Assembly: GCF_002101815.1 (NCBI RefSeq)
Contig: NZ_LQPM01000013.1
Coordinates: 434,001-498,000, forward strand
Source of the DNA: Mycobacterium paraense
GTDB taxonomy: Bacteria > Actinomycetota > Actinomycetes > Mycobacteriales > Mycobacteriaceae
Length of the DNA: 64,000 nucleotides
Direction of reading: 5' to 3'
Shown: positions 31,464-40,309 of the stretch, piece after piece
How the letters are laid out: each line of letters starts with the position of its first letter
Numbering within the stretch: the stretch's first letter is position 1
The notes under the pieces: generated by a model
Told to the model about the DNA's origin: nothing
Seen by the model: only the letters and a program-made list of their open reading frames with translations
Database searches by the model: none
Position numbers and translations under genes: made by a program

Positions 31464-34069
31464 GAACCCGGAGCGTAGTGGAAGCGCGCGGCGCGGCGCC
31501 GGATGCGATGGGCGTCGCCCCGGGTGCGCCGCGGTTGCCCGTTGTGATTCATCGGCTCGGCGTAGAACATCAGCTTGGCGAGCTCCACCAGCACCAGGTA
31601 GATCGCGACGAATCCGCCCAGCACGGCGAAGAACTGCCACGGCAGCGGCGTGAAGCCCAGCGTGTGGGCCAGCGGTGAGATCGTCAGCGCCACGCCCACC
31701 GCGACCACCGTGAGGCTGGTGACCGCCAGCTGGACGCTGGGCCGGCTGCGGAAGAACGGCACCATCCGCGTGCGGATCGCGAAGATGATCAGCGTCTGCG
31801 TCGCAAGCGATTCGACGAACCAACCGGTGCGGAACTCGATGGCGCCGGCGTGCAGCACGCCCAGCATCAACCCGAACGTCAGGAAATCGAACAACGAGCT
31901 GATGGGCCCGAAGATCAGCATGAACCGGCGGATGAACGCGACGTTCCAGTGCGACGGGGCGTGCAGCTGTTCCTCGTCGACCCGGTCGGTCGGGATCGCC
32001 AATTGCGAGCTGTCGTAGAGCAGGTTGTTCAGCAGGATCTGGCTGGGCAGCATCGGCAGGAACGGCAGCAGCGCCGAGGCGGCGGCGGCGCTGAACATGT
32101 TGCCGAAGTTGCTCGAGGTGCCCATCAGCACGTACTTGATGGTGTTGGCGAAGATCCGCCGGCCCTCGGCGACGCCGGTGGCCAGCACGCCCAGATCCTT
32201 TTCCAGCAGCACCACGTCGGCCGCGTCCTTGGCGACGTCGGTGGCGCTGTCGACCGAGATCCCGACGTCGGCGGCGTGCAGGGCCAGCGCGTCGTTGACG
32301 CCGTCGCCGAGGAAGCCGACCGACCGGCCGTTGCGGCGCAGCGAGACGATCAGCCGCGCCTTCTGCTCGGGCGAGATGCGGGCGAAGATGGTGTGGTTTT
32401 GCGCGGCCTCGACGAACCCCTCGTCGTCGAGGGGCTCCAGCTCGGCGCCGGTGACCGTGCCCTTGGACACCAAACCGAGGTCGGCGCAGACCTTTTCGGC
32501 GACGCGTGCGTTGTCACCGGTGGCGATCTTGAGTTCGATGCCCAGCGCCGCCAGCTGCGACAGGGATTGGCGCGCAGCGGCTTTCGGTTCGTCGGCGAAG
32601 ACCAGGAAGCCGGCCAGCGTCAGGTCGCGTTCGTCGTCGCCGGTGATCCCCGTCAGCTCGGGGGCGGGCCGGGTGGCGACGGCGACCACCCGGCGCCCCG
32701 CGGCGAACAACCCGGCGAGGGTCTCCCGCGCGACCGCGGCCGCCGCCGGACAACGGTCCAGCACCTGTTCGGGGGCGCCCTTGACCACGAGCAGTCGCGT
32801 TCCGTTGTCGTCGACCAACACCGACGACGCGCGACGCTCGTGGTCGAACGGCAGCATCGCCACCCTGCGCACCGCCTCGCCCACCAACTGTTGCGGCCGG
32901 GGCGATTCCCACAGCGCGGCGTCGAGCGGATTGGCGCTCACCCCACCGGATTCCGGGTCGACGTCGGTGGCCAGCAACCCGAGCCGCCGGACCGGTTCGG
33001 CGGGCTCGCCCGCGGGGTCGATCGCGTCGACCAGGCGGATCCGGCCCTCGGTCAGCGTGCCGGTCTTGTCGGTGATGAGGATGTCGATGTCACCCAGGTC
33101 TTCGATGCACACCAGGCGCTTGACGAGGACCTTCGCCTTGGCCAGCTGCCGCGACCCGGTCGCCAGGCTGGTGCTGACCACGGCGGGCAGCAGCTGCGGC
33201 GTGATGCCGACCGCGATCGCCAGCGAGAACAGCACCGAATCGATGATCGGCTTGGCCAGCAGCAGGTTGCTGGCCAGGATGACGACCATCAGCGCGATCG
33301 CGACCTGCAGCAGCAGATAGGAAAACCGGCGCAGGCCCACCTGGAAGTCGGTCTCGGGTTGCCGCTTGTCCAAACCCGCTGCGATGCGGCCGAATTCGGC
33401 GCTTTTACCGGTGGCGTACACCACGCCGGTGCCCTCCCCGGCGCTGACGATGGTGCCCATGAACGCCAGGTCCGTCGATTCGGCCAACTCGGCGCCGGGG
33501 GGCACCGCCTCGGGCGATTTCTCCGAGCCCATCGACTCCCCGGTCAGGATGCTCTCGTTGCATTCCAGGCCGCTGACGTCGATCAGGCGGACGTCGGCGG
33601 GCACGGCCTCCCCCAGCGACAGCCGGATCACGTCGCCGGGAACCAGGTCGGTGACGCTGACCGAGACGAACGTCGAGTCGCGCCGCACCAGCGCGTTGTG
33701 GTGCACCCGGCCGTGCAGCTCGGCGGCGGCGTGCTCGGCGCGGTATTCGTTGACGAAGCCCAAACCGATGCTGGCGGCGAGGATTATGCCGATGATGACC
33801 GCCTGCATGCTGTCGCCGAGGAAGTACGACACGATGGCGGTGCCGGCCAGCAGGATGAGCACCGCGCTGCGCAGCTGCCGTCCCAGCACCGCGAGCGCGT
33901 TGACGTGGTGGGTCCGCACCGCGTTCGGGCCGTGCCGCGCCAGCCGGGCGGCGGCCTCGGCGCTCGACAGGCCGCCGGCCGAACTGTCCAGCCAGCCCAG
34001 GACCTGCTCCACCGGAGCGCCGGCGACCTGCTTGGCCGTCAGCGCCGCCGAATCCAGCACAGTGGTCAC
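31460..34069 (-). CDS. MgtA-type magnesium-translocating P-type ATPase
   Basis: P3B-type ATPase of 869 residues. TGES (176-179) in the actuator, phosphorylated D334 in DKTGTLT, FDHERR in the nucleotide domain and GDGVNDALALH for the hinge. The last membrane block (FMLIFGPISSLFDFLTFGLM, SLATQTLIIFAIRTR) is characteristic of MgtA/MgtB rather than calcium or heavy-metal pumps, so Mg2+ uptake is the best guess. GTG at 34069 was chosen for its AGGAGG at 5 bases. A DosR-like half site lies about 100 bases upstream. Coupled by ATGA to atsB; the pair is not at this place in M. tuberculosis. Confidence 0.87.
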   Translation of the reverse strand: MTTVLDSAALTAKQVAGAPVEQVLGWLDSSAGGLSSAEAAARLARHGPNAVRTHHVNALAVLGRQLRSAVLILLAGTAIVSYFLGDSMQAVIIGIILAASIGLGFVNEYRAEHAAAELHGRVHHNALVRRDSTFVSVSVTDLVPGDVIRLSLGEAVPADVRLIDVSGLECNESILTGESMGSEKSPEAVPPGAELAESTDLAFMGTIVSAGEGTGVVYATGKSAEFGRIAAGLDKRQPETDFQVGLRRFSYLLLQVAIALMVVILASNLLLAKPIIDSVLFSLAIAVGITPQLLPAVVSTSLATGSRQLAKAKVLVKRLVCIEDLGDIDILITDKTGTLTEGRIRLVDAIDPAGEPAEPVRRLGLLATDVDPESGGVSANPLDAALWESPRPQQLVGEAVRRVAMLPFDHERRASSVLVDDNGTRLLVVKGAPEQVLDRCPAAAAVARETLAGLFAAGRRVVAVATRPAPELTGITGDDERDLTLAGFLVFADEPKAAARQSLSQLAALGIELKIATGDNARVAEKVCADLGLVSKGTVTGAELEPLDDEGFVEAAQNHTIFARISPEQKARLIVSLRRNGRSVGFLGDGVNDALALHAADVGISVDSATDVAKDAADVVLLEKDLGVLATGVAEGRRIFANTIKYVLMGTSSNFGNMFSAAAASALLPFLPMLPSQILLNNLLYDSSQLAIPTDRVDEEQLHAPSHWNVAFIRRFMLIFGPISSLFDFLTFGLMLGVLHAGAIEFRTGWFVESLATQTLIIFAIRTRMVPFFRSRPSVQLAVTSLTVVAVGVALTISPLAHTLGFTPLPWQFFAVLGGFVAIYLVLVELAKLMFYAEPMNHNGQPRRTRGDAHRIRRRAARFHYAPGS

Positions 34070-34165
34070 GAAACCTCCTAAGCCCGCGTGGCAGCACGCC
34101 AATCATGGCGGCGACGGTGCCCGCGCGACAGGGGCTTAAGTCGTCTTCCGCGGGCCGCGAACCTA

Positions 34166-34176
34166 CCGAAAGTCCC
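34166..34176 (-). promoter_or_regulatory. DosR-like half site before the MgtA-type gene
   Basis: On the minus strand GGGACTTTCGG (34176-34166) resembles the left half of the DosR box; the right half is poor (about 10 of 20 positions overall). Weak evidence alone, noted because a better box lies 1.2 kb away. Confidence 0.3.
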
Positions 34177-34268
34177 TGGCGCAACCTGCCGTTCACACTC
34201 GGGACACACCGCGGCCACCCGCGAGCTTCGAGTCGCGGGCGGGTCGCTTTGCCCGTAGCCTGAGCGCG

Positions 34269-34871
34269 ATGGAGCACGAAAATCGGTTGGGGCTCAAGCC
34301 CTATCGGTCCGCGTCTGAACACCTCGACGGGGCCTGGTGGCCGCGGTCGACGAACCTCGCGGACGAACTACCGGCCCTGGTGGCGTCGCTGTCCGACCGG
34401 CTCGGACGGGTCGTCATGGTGGGCTACCGCCGCAACGGCTGGCACGAGACCCCGGCATTGATCGAGATCGCCGGCGACACGATCGAATTGCTGGGCTTCA
34501 CCAGCGACGAGCCGACCAGCGTCATCCTGTTCGGCGAGGACGGCCGCCACGTCACGTTGCACGTGATCCGGCCCGACACCGGCGAAGACGCCGCCCGGCG
34601 GGAGCTGCAACGGGCCGCGGTGCCCGCCGACCCCGACCTTCCGGCGGCGCGTTCCGCGGTCGCGCGGTCCGTCGCCGAGGTCGCGGACAAGCTGGCCCGC
34701 CACGAGGGGCTGGCCGACGAGGCGCGAGCCGCCCAGATCAAGGGCTGGTGCGAGCAGGCCGCCCGGCAGTTCGTCGACGCGCCCGTGCAGACGTTCGTTC
34801 CGATCCTCGTCGAGCACATCGTTCGCAACCGCATGATCGAGTCGCGCGCGGCGGCCGCGGCCACCGGCTGA
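34269..34871 (+). CDS. DUF5994 protein with three-helix-bundle C terminus
   Basis: A 200-residue cytoplasmic protein. Residues about 8-105 resemble DUF5994 (LKPYRSASEHLDGAWWPRS and TLHVIRP motifs); about 130-195 form a helical region (SVAEVADKLARHEGL, HIVRNRMIESR) like the three-helix dimerisation domain often appended to mycobacterial stress proteins. No catalytic residues are recognised. ATG at 34269 lies 7 bases after TAGCCT (34256-34261), so it is likely leaderless. It diverges from the MgtA-type pump and is tail to tail with the CBS gene. Confidence 0.72.
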   Translation: MEHENRLGLKPYRSASEHLDGAWWPRSTNLADELPALVASLSDRLGRVVMVGYRRNGWHETPALIEIAGDTIELLGFTSDEPTSVILFGEDGRHVTLHVIRPDTGEDAARRELQRAAVPADPDLPAARSAVARSVAEVADKLARHEGLADEARAAQIKGWCEQAARQFVDAPVQTFVPILVEHIVRNRMIESRAAAAATG

Positions 34872-34883
34872 GGCCGCCGCCGG

Positions 34884-35318
34884 CTAAATGTCGGCGCCGT
34901 AGGCGCCGTAGGCGCCGAGCAGGTCGCGGGCCGAGACGATGCCGGCCAGCGCCCCGTCCTGTTCCACCAGGACGTGGCGGATGTAGTGATCCATCATCCG
35001 GCCCGACACCTGATCGACCGTCGCGGCGGCGTCACACCACACCAGCTTGGTGCTGGCGACGTCGGCGGCCGCGACCCTGGCCGGATTCTGCCCGCGGGCG
35101 ACCACCCGAACGACGTCGCGCTCGCTGACCAGCGCCGCCGGCCGGGTGTCGTCGCCAACGACGACCGCCCCGGCGTCGAGGGCCACCAGGGCCTTCGCGA
35201 CGTCGGCAACCGTGGCGTCGGCGGCGACGCGCGCCACCGGCTCGCCGATGAGGGTGGATATCGGGATGGCACCCGCGGAGGTCGGGGCAGGCAATTCGGT
35301 CACGGCAGCAATGTTCAC
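34884..35318 (-). CDS. CBS-domain pair protein (Hrp1-like layout)
   Basis: A 144-residue protein made of two CBS motifs (about 17-72 and 80-140) forming one Bateman module that probably binds an adenine nucleotide; the second ends in GIVSARDLLGAYGAYGADI. No attached effector domain, as in the M. tuberculosis DosR-regulated protein Hrp1, which has nearly the same length. GTG at 35318 gives the natural N terminus; the frame extends to 35381, but that stretch crosses a DosR-like box at 35338-35357. Role as an energy or redox sensor is inference. Confidence 0.78.
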   Translation of the reverse strand: MNIAAVTELPAPTSAGAIPISTLIGEPVARVAADATVADVAKALVALDAGAVVVGDDTRPAALVSERDVVRVVARGQNPARVAAADVASTKLVWCDAAATVDQVSGRMMDHYIRHVLVEQDGALAGIVSARDLLGAYGAYGADI

Positions 35319-35337
35319 CGGAACTTGTCCGGCCTTT

Positions 35338-35357
35338 CTAGTGACCTCAGTCCCCAA
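35338..35357 (-). promoter_or_regulatory. DosR (DevR)-like box upstream of the CBS gene
   Basis: The 20 bases at 35338-35357 fit the dormancy-regulator palindrome TTSGGGACTWWAGTCCCSAA at 15 positions, with the right half (AGTCCCCAA) perfect. It ends 20 bases upstream of the GTG at 35318, and about 110 bases before the divergent hemerythrin-ATPase gene. Confidence 0.55.
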
Positions 35358-35466
35358 TTCAGGTGGCGGTGGTACTCGCAATTGCTGGCCTCAAGACGTG
35401 CCAGTGATGTGACACCCGGCCCTAGTCAGCCCGGCAAATGCGGTCCACGCTGGCGACAAGGCGGGT

Positions 35467-37788
35467 ATGCCCGAAGGGAACGGTGTGGGCGGCAAGGGAT
35501 TTGCGGTTTTGGTGGCGCTGAGCGTCGGTGCGTTGGCATCGGGCGGGATCGCGTGGCTGGCGGGCGCGCGCAACCTCGCCGACGCGTGCTGGATGGCGGG
35601 GACGGTCGCGGCCCTGGTGCCGGCGACGATGTGGGTGCTGGCGGCGCTGCGCCGCGGCCGGTTCGGGGTCGACCTCATCGCGGTGCTGTCGCTGGTCGGC
35701 ACGCTGCTGGTCGGCGAGTACCTCGCCGGGGCGTTGATCGCCGTGATGCTGGCCGGTGGCCGGGCGCTGGAGGCCGCGGCCGAGCGCCGCGCGTCGCACG
35801 ACCTGCGGGCCCTGCTCGAACACGCCCCGCGGTTCGCCCGCCGCCGCGTCGGTTCGACCGTGAGCACGATCGACCTGGCCGACGTGGCGGTCGACGACCT
35901 GCTGGTCGTCGGCCCCGGCGAGGTGGTTCCCGTGGACGGGCGCGTCGCCAGCGCCGCGGCGGTGCTCGACGAGTCGGTGCTGACCGGCGAGCCGCTGCAG
36001 GTGGAGCGCGGTATCGGCGAACCGGTGCGCAGCGGGGCGGTCAACGCCGGCGGCGCGCTCGACATGCGCGCCACCGCCACCGCGGACGACAGCACGTACG
36101 CCCAGATCGTGCGGCTGGCCGCGCAGGCCGGGGCCGAGAACGCGCCGGTGGTGCGGCTGGCCGACCGGTATGCGGCGTGGTTCTTGCCGCTGGCCCTGCT
36201 GGTCGCCGGCGGGGCGTGGCTGGCCAGCGGGTCGCCGGTGCGGGCCGTCGCCGTGCTGGTGGTGGCGACGCCGTGCCCGCTGCTGCTCGCCGCCCCGGTG
36301 GCGATCGTGTCCGGGCTGTCGCGGGCGTCGCGGCGGGGCGTGGTGGTCCGCGGCGGCGCGGCGCTCGAGAACCTCGGGCACGCAACGACTTTGGTGATGG
36401 ACAAGACGGGCACGCTGACCATGGGACGCCCGGTCGTGATCGATGTCGCGGCCGCGCCGGGCCGCGATGCCATCGACATCCTGCGGCTGGCGGCCTCGGT
36501 GGATCAGCTGTCCCCGCACGTGCTCGCCGAGGCGATCGTCACCGAGGCGCTCGCCCGCGGCCTGCGGCTGTCGCTGCCCACCCAGGTGGTCGAGGAACCG
36601 GGGCGCGGCGTCACCGCCACCGTCGGCGACCAGCGCGTCTACGTCGGCAAACTCGGCGGCGACACGTCCGCGGAGTGGGCCCGCGCGGCGGTGAACCGCG
36701 CCCTGCTGGACACCGCCGCGATCGCCTGGGTCTGCGTCGACGGGCGACCGGTCGGGGCGGTGCTGCTGCGCGACCCGCTGCGCCGCCACGCACCGAGGAC
36801 CGTGCGCCGGTTGCGCGGCGCCGGGCTGAAGCGGCTGGTGATGCTCACCGGTGACCGCGCCGAGCCGGCCCGCGAGGTCGCCGTCGTCCTGGGGCTCGAC
36901 GACGTCTACGCCGAGCAGAGCCCGGCCGACAAGGTCGCCGCGGTGCGCGCCGAACAGGGCCGCGCGGTCACCGTGATGGTCGGCGACGGGGTGAACGACG
37001 CCCCCGCGCTGGCCGCGGCCGGCGTCGGCGTCGCGATGGGCGCGCGCGGGGCCACCGCCTCCTCGGAGGCCGCCGACATCGTGCTGACCACCGACCGGCT
37101 GGAGCGACTCGCGGATGCCATGGACATCGCGCGGTGGTCGCGGCGCATCGCCGTGCAGAGCGCGGTCGTCGGCATGGGCCTGTCGCTGGCCGCGATGGCC
37201 GTCGCCGCCCTCGGGTGGCTGCCGCCGGCCGCCGGCGCGCTGCTGCAGGAGGGCATCGACGTGGCGGTGATCGCAAACGCGCTGCGGGCCCTGCGCGGGA
37301 ACCCGGCCCTCGATGTCGACCTGCCCGCGCAAACCGAACGGATGCTGCACCGCTTCGACGCCGAACACGACGAGCTGCGCGACACCGTCGGCCTGCTGCG
37401 GGAGGCCGCCGACCGGCTGGCCGAGGCGCCGGATCAGGCTGCGCTGCAGGCGATTACGCGTGCCCACGGACTGCTCGTCGACCGCATTCTTCCGCATGAA
37501 CGCGCCGAGGAAACCCAGCTGTACCCGGCGCTGGCCCATCCGCTGGGCACCGGCGAGGCCACCGCCACGATGAGCCGGACTCACGCCGAGATACAGCGGC
37601 TGTCGGACCGGATCGGCGCGCACCTGGCCCTGACCGAAGGCGGCGGCCGCATCGCCGCGGACCAGGTCGACGACCTGCTCGCCTGCCTGTACGGCCTGTA
37701 CGCGTTGCTGCGCCTGCACTTTGTGCAGGAGGAGGAGAACTACTTCACCCTCACCACCGACGAACCCGCCCAGGGGTCAACCCGCTGA
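35467..37788 (+). CDS. P1B-5-type metal ATPase fused to a hemerythrin domain
   Basis: A 773-residue heavy-metal ATPase with no N-terminal metal-binding domain. TGEP (173-176), membrane metal motif TPCP (268-271), phosphorylated D312 in DKTGTLT, SPHVLAEA in place of the usual SEHPLA, and GDGVNDAP (507-514). From about 620 to the end lies a hemerythrin domain with metal ligands recognisable at H634, H677/E681, H706 and H751/E755. TPC plus C-terminal hemerythrin defines the P1B-5 group, linked in other bacteria to nickel and iron export. The diiron-oxo domain may sense oxygen or iron. AAGG at 5 bases precedes ATG. The last 12 bases overlap the convergent PPE gene. Confidence 0.88.
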   Translation: MPEGNGVGGKGFAVLVALSVGALASGGIAWLAGARNLADACWMAGTVAALVPATMWVLAALRRGRFGVDLIAVLSLVGTLLVGEYLAGALIAVMLAGGRALEAAAERRASHDLRALLEHAPRFARRRVGSTVSTIDLADVAVDDLLVVGPGEVVPVDGRVASAAAVLDESVLTGEPLQVERGIGEPVRSGAVNAGGALDMRATATADDSTYAQIVRLAAQAGAENAPVVRLADRYAAWFLPLALLVAGGAWLASGSPVRAVAVLVVATPCPLLLAAPVAIVSGLSRASRRGVVVRGGAALENLGHATTLVMDKTGTLTMGRPVVIDVAAAPGRDAIDILRLAASVDQLSPHVLAEAIVTEALARGLRLSLPTQVVEEPGRGVTATVGDQRVYVGKLGGDTSAEWARAAVNRALLDTAAIAWVCVDGRPVGAVLLRDPLRRHAPRTVRRLRGAGLKRLVMLTGDRAEPAREVAVVLGLDDVYAEQSPADKVAAVRAEQGRAVTVMVGDGVNDAPALAAAGVGVAMGARGATASSEAADIVLTTDRLERLADAMDIARWSRRIAVQSAVVGMGLSLAAMAVAALGWLPPAAGALLQEGIDVAVIANALRALRGNPALDVDLPAQTERMLHRFDAEHDELRDTVGLLREAADRLAEAPDQAALQAITRAHGLLVDRILPHERAEETQLYPALAHPLGTGEATATMSRTHAEIQRLSDRIGAHLALTEGGGRIAADQVDDLLACLYGLYALLRLHFVQEEENYFTLTTDEPAQGSTR

Positions 37789-38910
37789 GGGCGGCCGGGT
37801 CATGAAGGTGCCCTTGATCTCCAGCCCGATCTCGATGTCGTCGTACTTGCCGCCCTCGCGCTTGCCCTTCTTGCGCGGCGTGACCGGCGGCATCATCGGC
37901 GGCGGCATGAACGGGAACCCGGATTCCCCGGCCGGAAGCGGGGACACTGCCGCCGCGAGCTGCACCGGTGTCTTCGCGGCGGCCAGCATGCCGACGGTGG
38001 CGGGCGGGAAGGTCAGCCGGCCCATCGAAACCCCGACGCCGATCGCCCCCGTGGGCGCCGCCGCCGATCCGGCGGCCCTGACCGCGCCGGCCAGGTCCGC
38101 CCCGGCCGCCGACAGGGCCGACTCGCCCTCCGCCAGCCCCTGGCCGATGTCGCCACCGACGCCCTGCAGCGCCTGCGCGGTGTTCAGCTGCGCCAGGTAG
38201 CTCAGCAGGTTGATGGGGATCCCGCCCGCGATGAACTGGTCCGCGTAGGTGTTGGCCAACCCGAACCACCCGGTCTGCGGGTTGAAGCCGAAGGGGGTGC
38301 CGACGATCGACTCCAGGATCTGGCCGATCGACTGCGCCGGGGCCGCGGCGGCGGGCGCGGCGCCGGCCTGCGCGGCCGCGGCGGCAGGATTGGCGATCGC
38401 CGGGGGCGAGGCGAACTGGGGCAGCCGGGTGGCCTGGGCCGACGTCGCCGCGTAGCGATACATCGCCGCCGAGTTGTTCACCCACATGGCCTCGTACTGG
38501 GCGTCGGTCTCGGCGATCGCCACCGAGTTGGTGCCGAGCCAGTTGGTGGCGATCAGCTGGGCGAGCCGGGTCCGGTTGGTGGCGACCTGGACCGGGAAAA
38601 CCACTGTCCGGCACGCCAATTCGAATGCCGCCGCCACGGCCTGCATCGAGGAGCCGACCCGCTCGCACTGCTGTGCGGTGGTGCTCAACCACGCCAGGTA
38701 GGGCTCGACGGCCTGCATCGTCGCCGCGGCGGACGGGCCTTGCCAGGTTTCGGTCATCGACGACAGCACCGAGGAGTAGTTGGGCAGGGATTCCTCCAGC
38801 TCGATGCCCAGCCGCTCCCATGCGGCGGCGGCCTCGATCAGCGAGCCGGCACCCGGTCCGGAATGGATCAGCGCCGAGCTGATCTCTGGCGGCAACGTCC
38901 CGAAGTCCAT
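37777..38910 (-). CDS. PPE-family protein
   Basis: A 377-residue PPE protein. The PPE domain covers 1-175 (MDFGTLPPEISS start, WxG turn in ETWQGPSAA), followed by an alanine-rich linker and a C-terminal region (IGQILESIVGTPFGFNPQTG, NLLSYLAQLN, then a basic-proline tail). The tail ends GLEIKGTFMTRPPSAG, nearly the same as in the upstream PPE gene of equal length, so the two are a tandem duplication. No MPTR repeats and only a degenerate SVP-like motif (GVSMGRLTFPP). Likely exported by a type VII system with a PE partner that is not encoded here. Confidence 0.92.
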   Translation of the reverse strand: MDFGTLPPEISSALIHSGPGAGSLIEAAAAWERLGIELEESLPNYSSVLSSMTETWQGPSAAATMQAVEPYLAWLSTTAQQCERVGSSMQAVAAAFELACRTVVFPVQVATNRTRLAQLIATNWLGTNSVAIAETDAQYEAMWVNNSAAMYRYAATSAQATRLPQFASPPAIANPAAAAAQAGAAPAAAAPAQSIGQILESIVGTPFGFNPQTGWFGLANTYADQFIAGGIPINLLSYLAQLNTAQALQGVGGDIGQGLAEGESALSAAGADLAGAVRAAGSAAAPTGAIGVGVSMGRLTFPPATVGMLAAAKTPVQLAAAVSPLPAGESGFPFMPPPMMPPVTPRKKGKREGGKYDDIEIGLEIKGTFMTRPPSAG

Positions 38911-38979
38911 GACGTCTCAACCCGCCAACTCGGTGGCAGTTCCCAACTGCCTTACGCGGCAGGACATTGTGGTTGTCCC

Positions 38980-40113
38980 TCAGCCCGCCGATGGCGGTGG
39001 GCGCATCACTTTCCCCTTGACCTCCGCGCCGACCTGCAACTCCTCGGGGGTCGGTTGTTTCCTCTTGCGCCAGCCGCTGCCCGCCGAGACGGGCGGCGGC
39101 ATCAACGGCGGCAGCATGGGGAACCCGGCGTCCGCGCCGTCCAAAGGCGCTGCCGCCGAGGCGAGTTGGACCGGAGTCTGCGTGGCGGGCAGCAGCCCCA
39201 CCACGGCGGGCGGCGCGGTCAGCTTGCCGATCGACACCCCCACGCCCATCGCCCCGGTGGGCGCCGATCCGGCCGCGCCGACTGCGCTGGACAGGCTCGC
39301 CCCCGCCGCTCCCAGCGCCGACTCGCCCTCCGAGAGGCCCTGGCCGATGTCGCCGCCCACGCTTTGCAGCGCCTGCGCCGAGTTGCTCTGCGCGACGTAG
39401 CTCAGCAGGTTGATCGGGAATCCGGACGAGATGAACTGGTTCGCGTAGGTGTTGGCCAGCCCGAACCACCCGACGTTGGGGTCGAATCCGAACGGGGTGC
39501 CGACGATCGACTCCAGGAACTGGCCGATCGACTGCGCCGGGGCGGCCGCGGCGGTGGACGTGGCGGTGGCCTGGGCGGCCGTCCCCGCCGGGTCGGTGAT
39601 CGCCGGCGGCGACAAGAACTGCTGCAGGTCTAGCGCCTGCGTCGTCGCCGCCTGATAGCGGCTCAGCGCCGCGGAGTTGGTGGCCCACATGGCCTGGTAC
39701 TGGTCTTCGGTCGCCGCGATGGCCGGCAGGTTGCGGCCGAACGCGTTGGTGGCGACCAGTTGCGACAGCCGCGTCCTGTTGGCGGTGACCGCCGCGGGCT
39801 GCACCACGTTCGCTTGCGCGGAGTTGAAGGCCGCCGCGGCGGCCTGGGTCGATTCGGCCAGCTGCTGGGATTGCTGCGCGGTGTTGCGCAGCCAGGTGAC
39901 GTAGGGCTGGACGGCGTCGACCATCGCCGCCGAGGACGGGCCCTTCCACGACTCACTCAGCGCGGCCAACGCCGCGGTGTAGGTGCTGGCGGAGTTCTCC
40001 AATTCGGTGGTCAGGGCCTGCCAGGCGGCGGACGCTTCGATCAGCGAGCCCGCTCCCGGTCCGGAGTGGATGAGCGCCGAGGTCACCTCGGGGGGCAGCG
40101 CTAGAAGATCCAT
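38980..40113 (-). CDS. PPE-family protein (tandem paralog)
   Basis: A 377-residue PPE protein: MDLLALPPEVTSALIHSG start, WxG in ESWKGPSSA, linker at about 175-195, then the same C-terminal layout as its neighbour (SIGQFLESIVGTPFGF, GVSIGKLTAPP, tail with GAEVKGKVMRPPPSAG). It lies 69 bases upstream of the second copy, so both are probably one transcript starting in the 40114-40309 interval. No PE gene adjoins them. Function unknown; surface or secreted. Confidence 0.92.
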   Translation of the reverse strand: MDLLALPPEVTSALIHSGPGAGSLIEASAAWQALTTELENSASTYTAALAALSESWKGPSSAAMVDAVQPYVTWLRNTAQQSQQLAESTQAAAAAFNSAQANVVQPAAVTANRTRLSQLVATNAFGRNLPAIAATEDQYQAMWATNSAALSRYQAATTQALDLQQFLSPPAITDPAGTAAQATATSTAAAAPAQSIGQFLESIVGTPFGFDPNVGWFGLANTYANQFISSGFPINLLSYVAQSNSAQALQSVGGDIGQGLSEGESALGAAGASLSSAVGAAGSAPTGAMGVGVSIGKLTAPPAVVGLLPATQTPVQLASAAAPLDGADAGFPMLPPLMPPPVSAGSGWRKRKQPTPEELQVGAEVKGKVMRPPPSAG

Positions 40114-40226
40114 GACATCTCACATTCCGTATGCGGGCAACGACCCGGCAAAGTCGCGTTGACCGCGCCGCGACCGGCGCTGAAACACTGCGCGTCGACG
40201 CTCACCGCTGGCCCCCAGATCTCTGT

Positions 40227-40254
40227 TCGTTCGAGTACCGGATGAGTCGAACGA
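40227..40254. repeat. Perfect 8-bp inverted repeat
   Basis: TCGTTCGA (40227-40234), 12 bases, TCGAACGA (40247-40254). It lies after the metallo-beta-lactamase gene and 114 bases before the PPE pair, so it could be a terminator of the first or an operator of the second. Confidence 0.45.
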
Positions 40255-40309
40255 TATCCGACGAGGTTAGCCAGCGAAGTAAATCAGCAGCTAGGCGGCC
40301 CCGCGCCCG

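Noticed and set aside
34196..34210. CTCGGGACACACC as a DosR box before the DUF5994 gene
   Set aside because: Only a left half is present; the right half does not fit.
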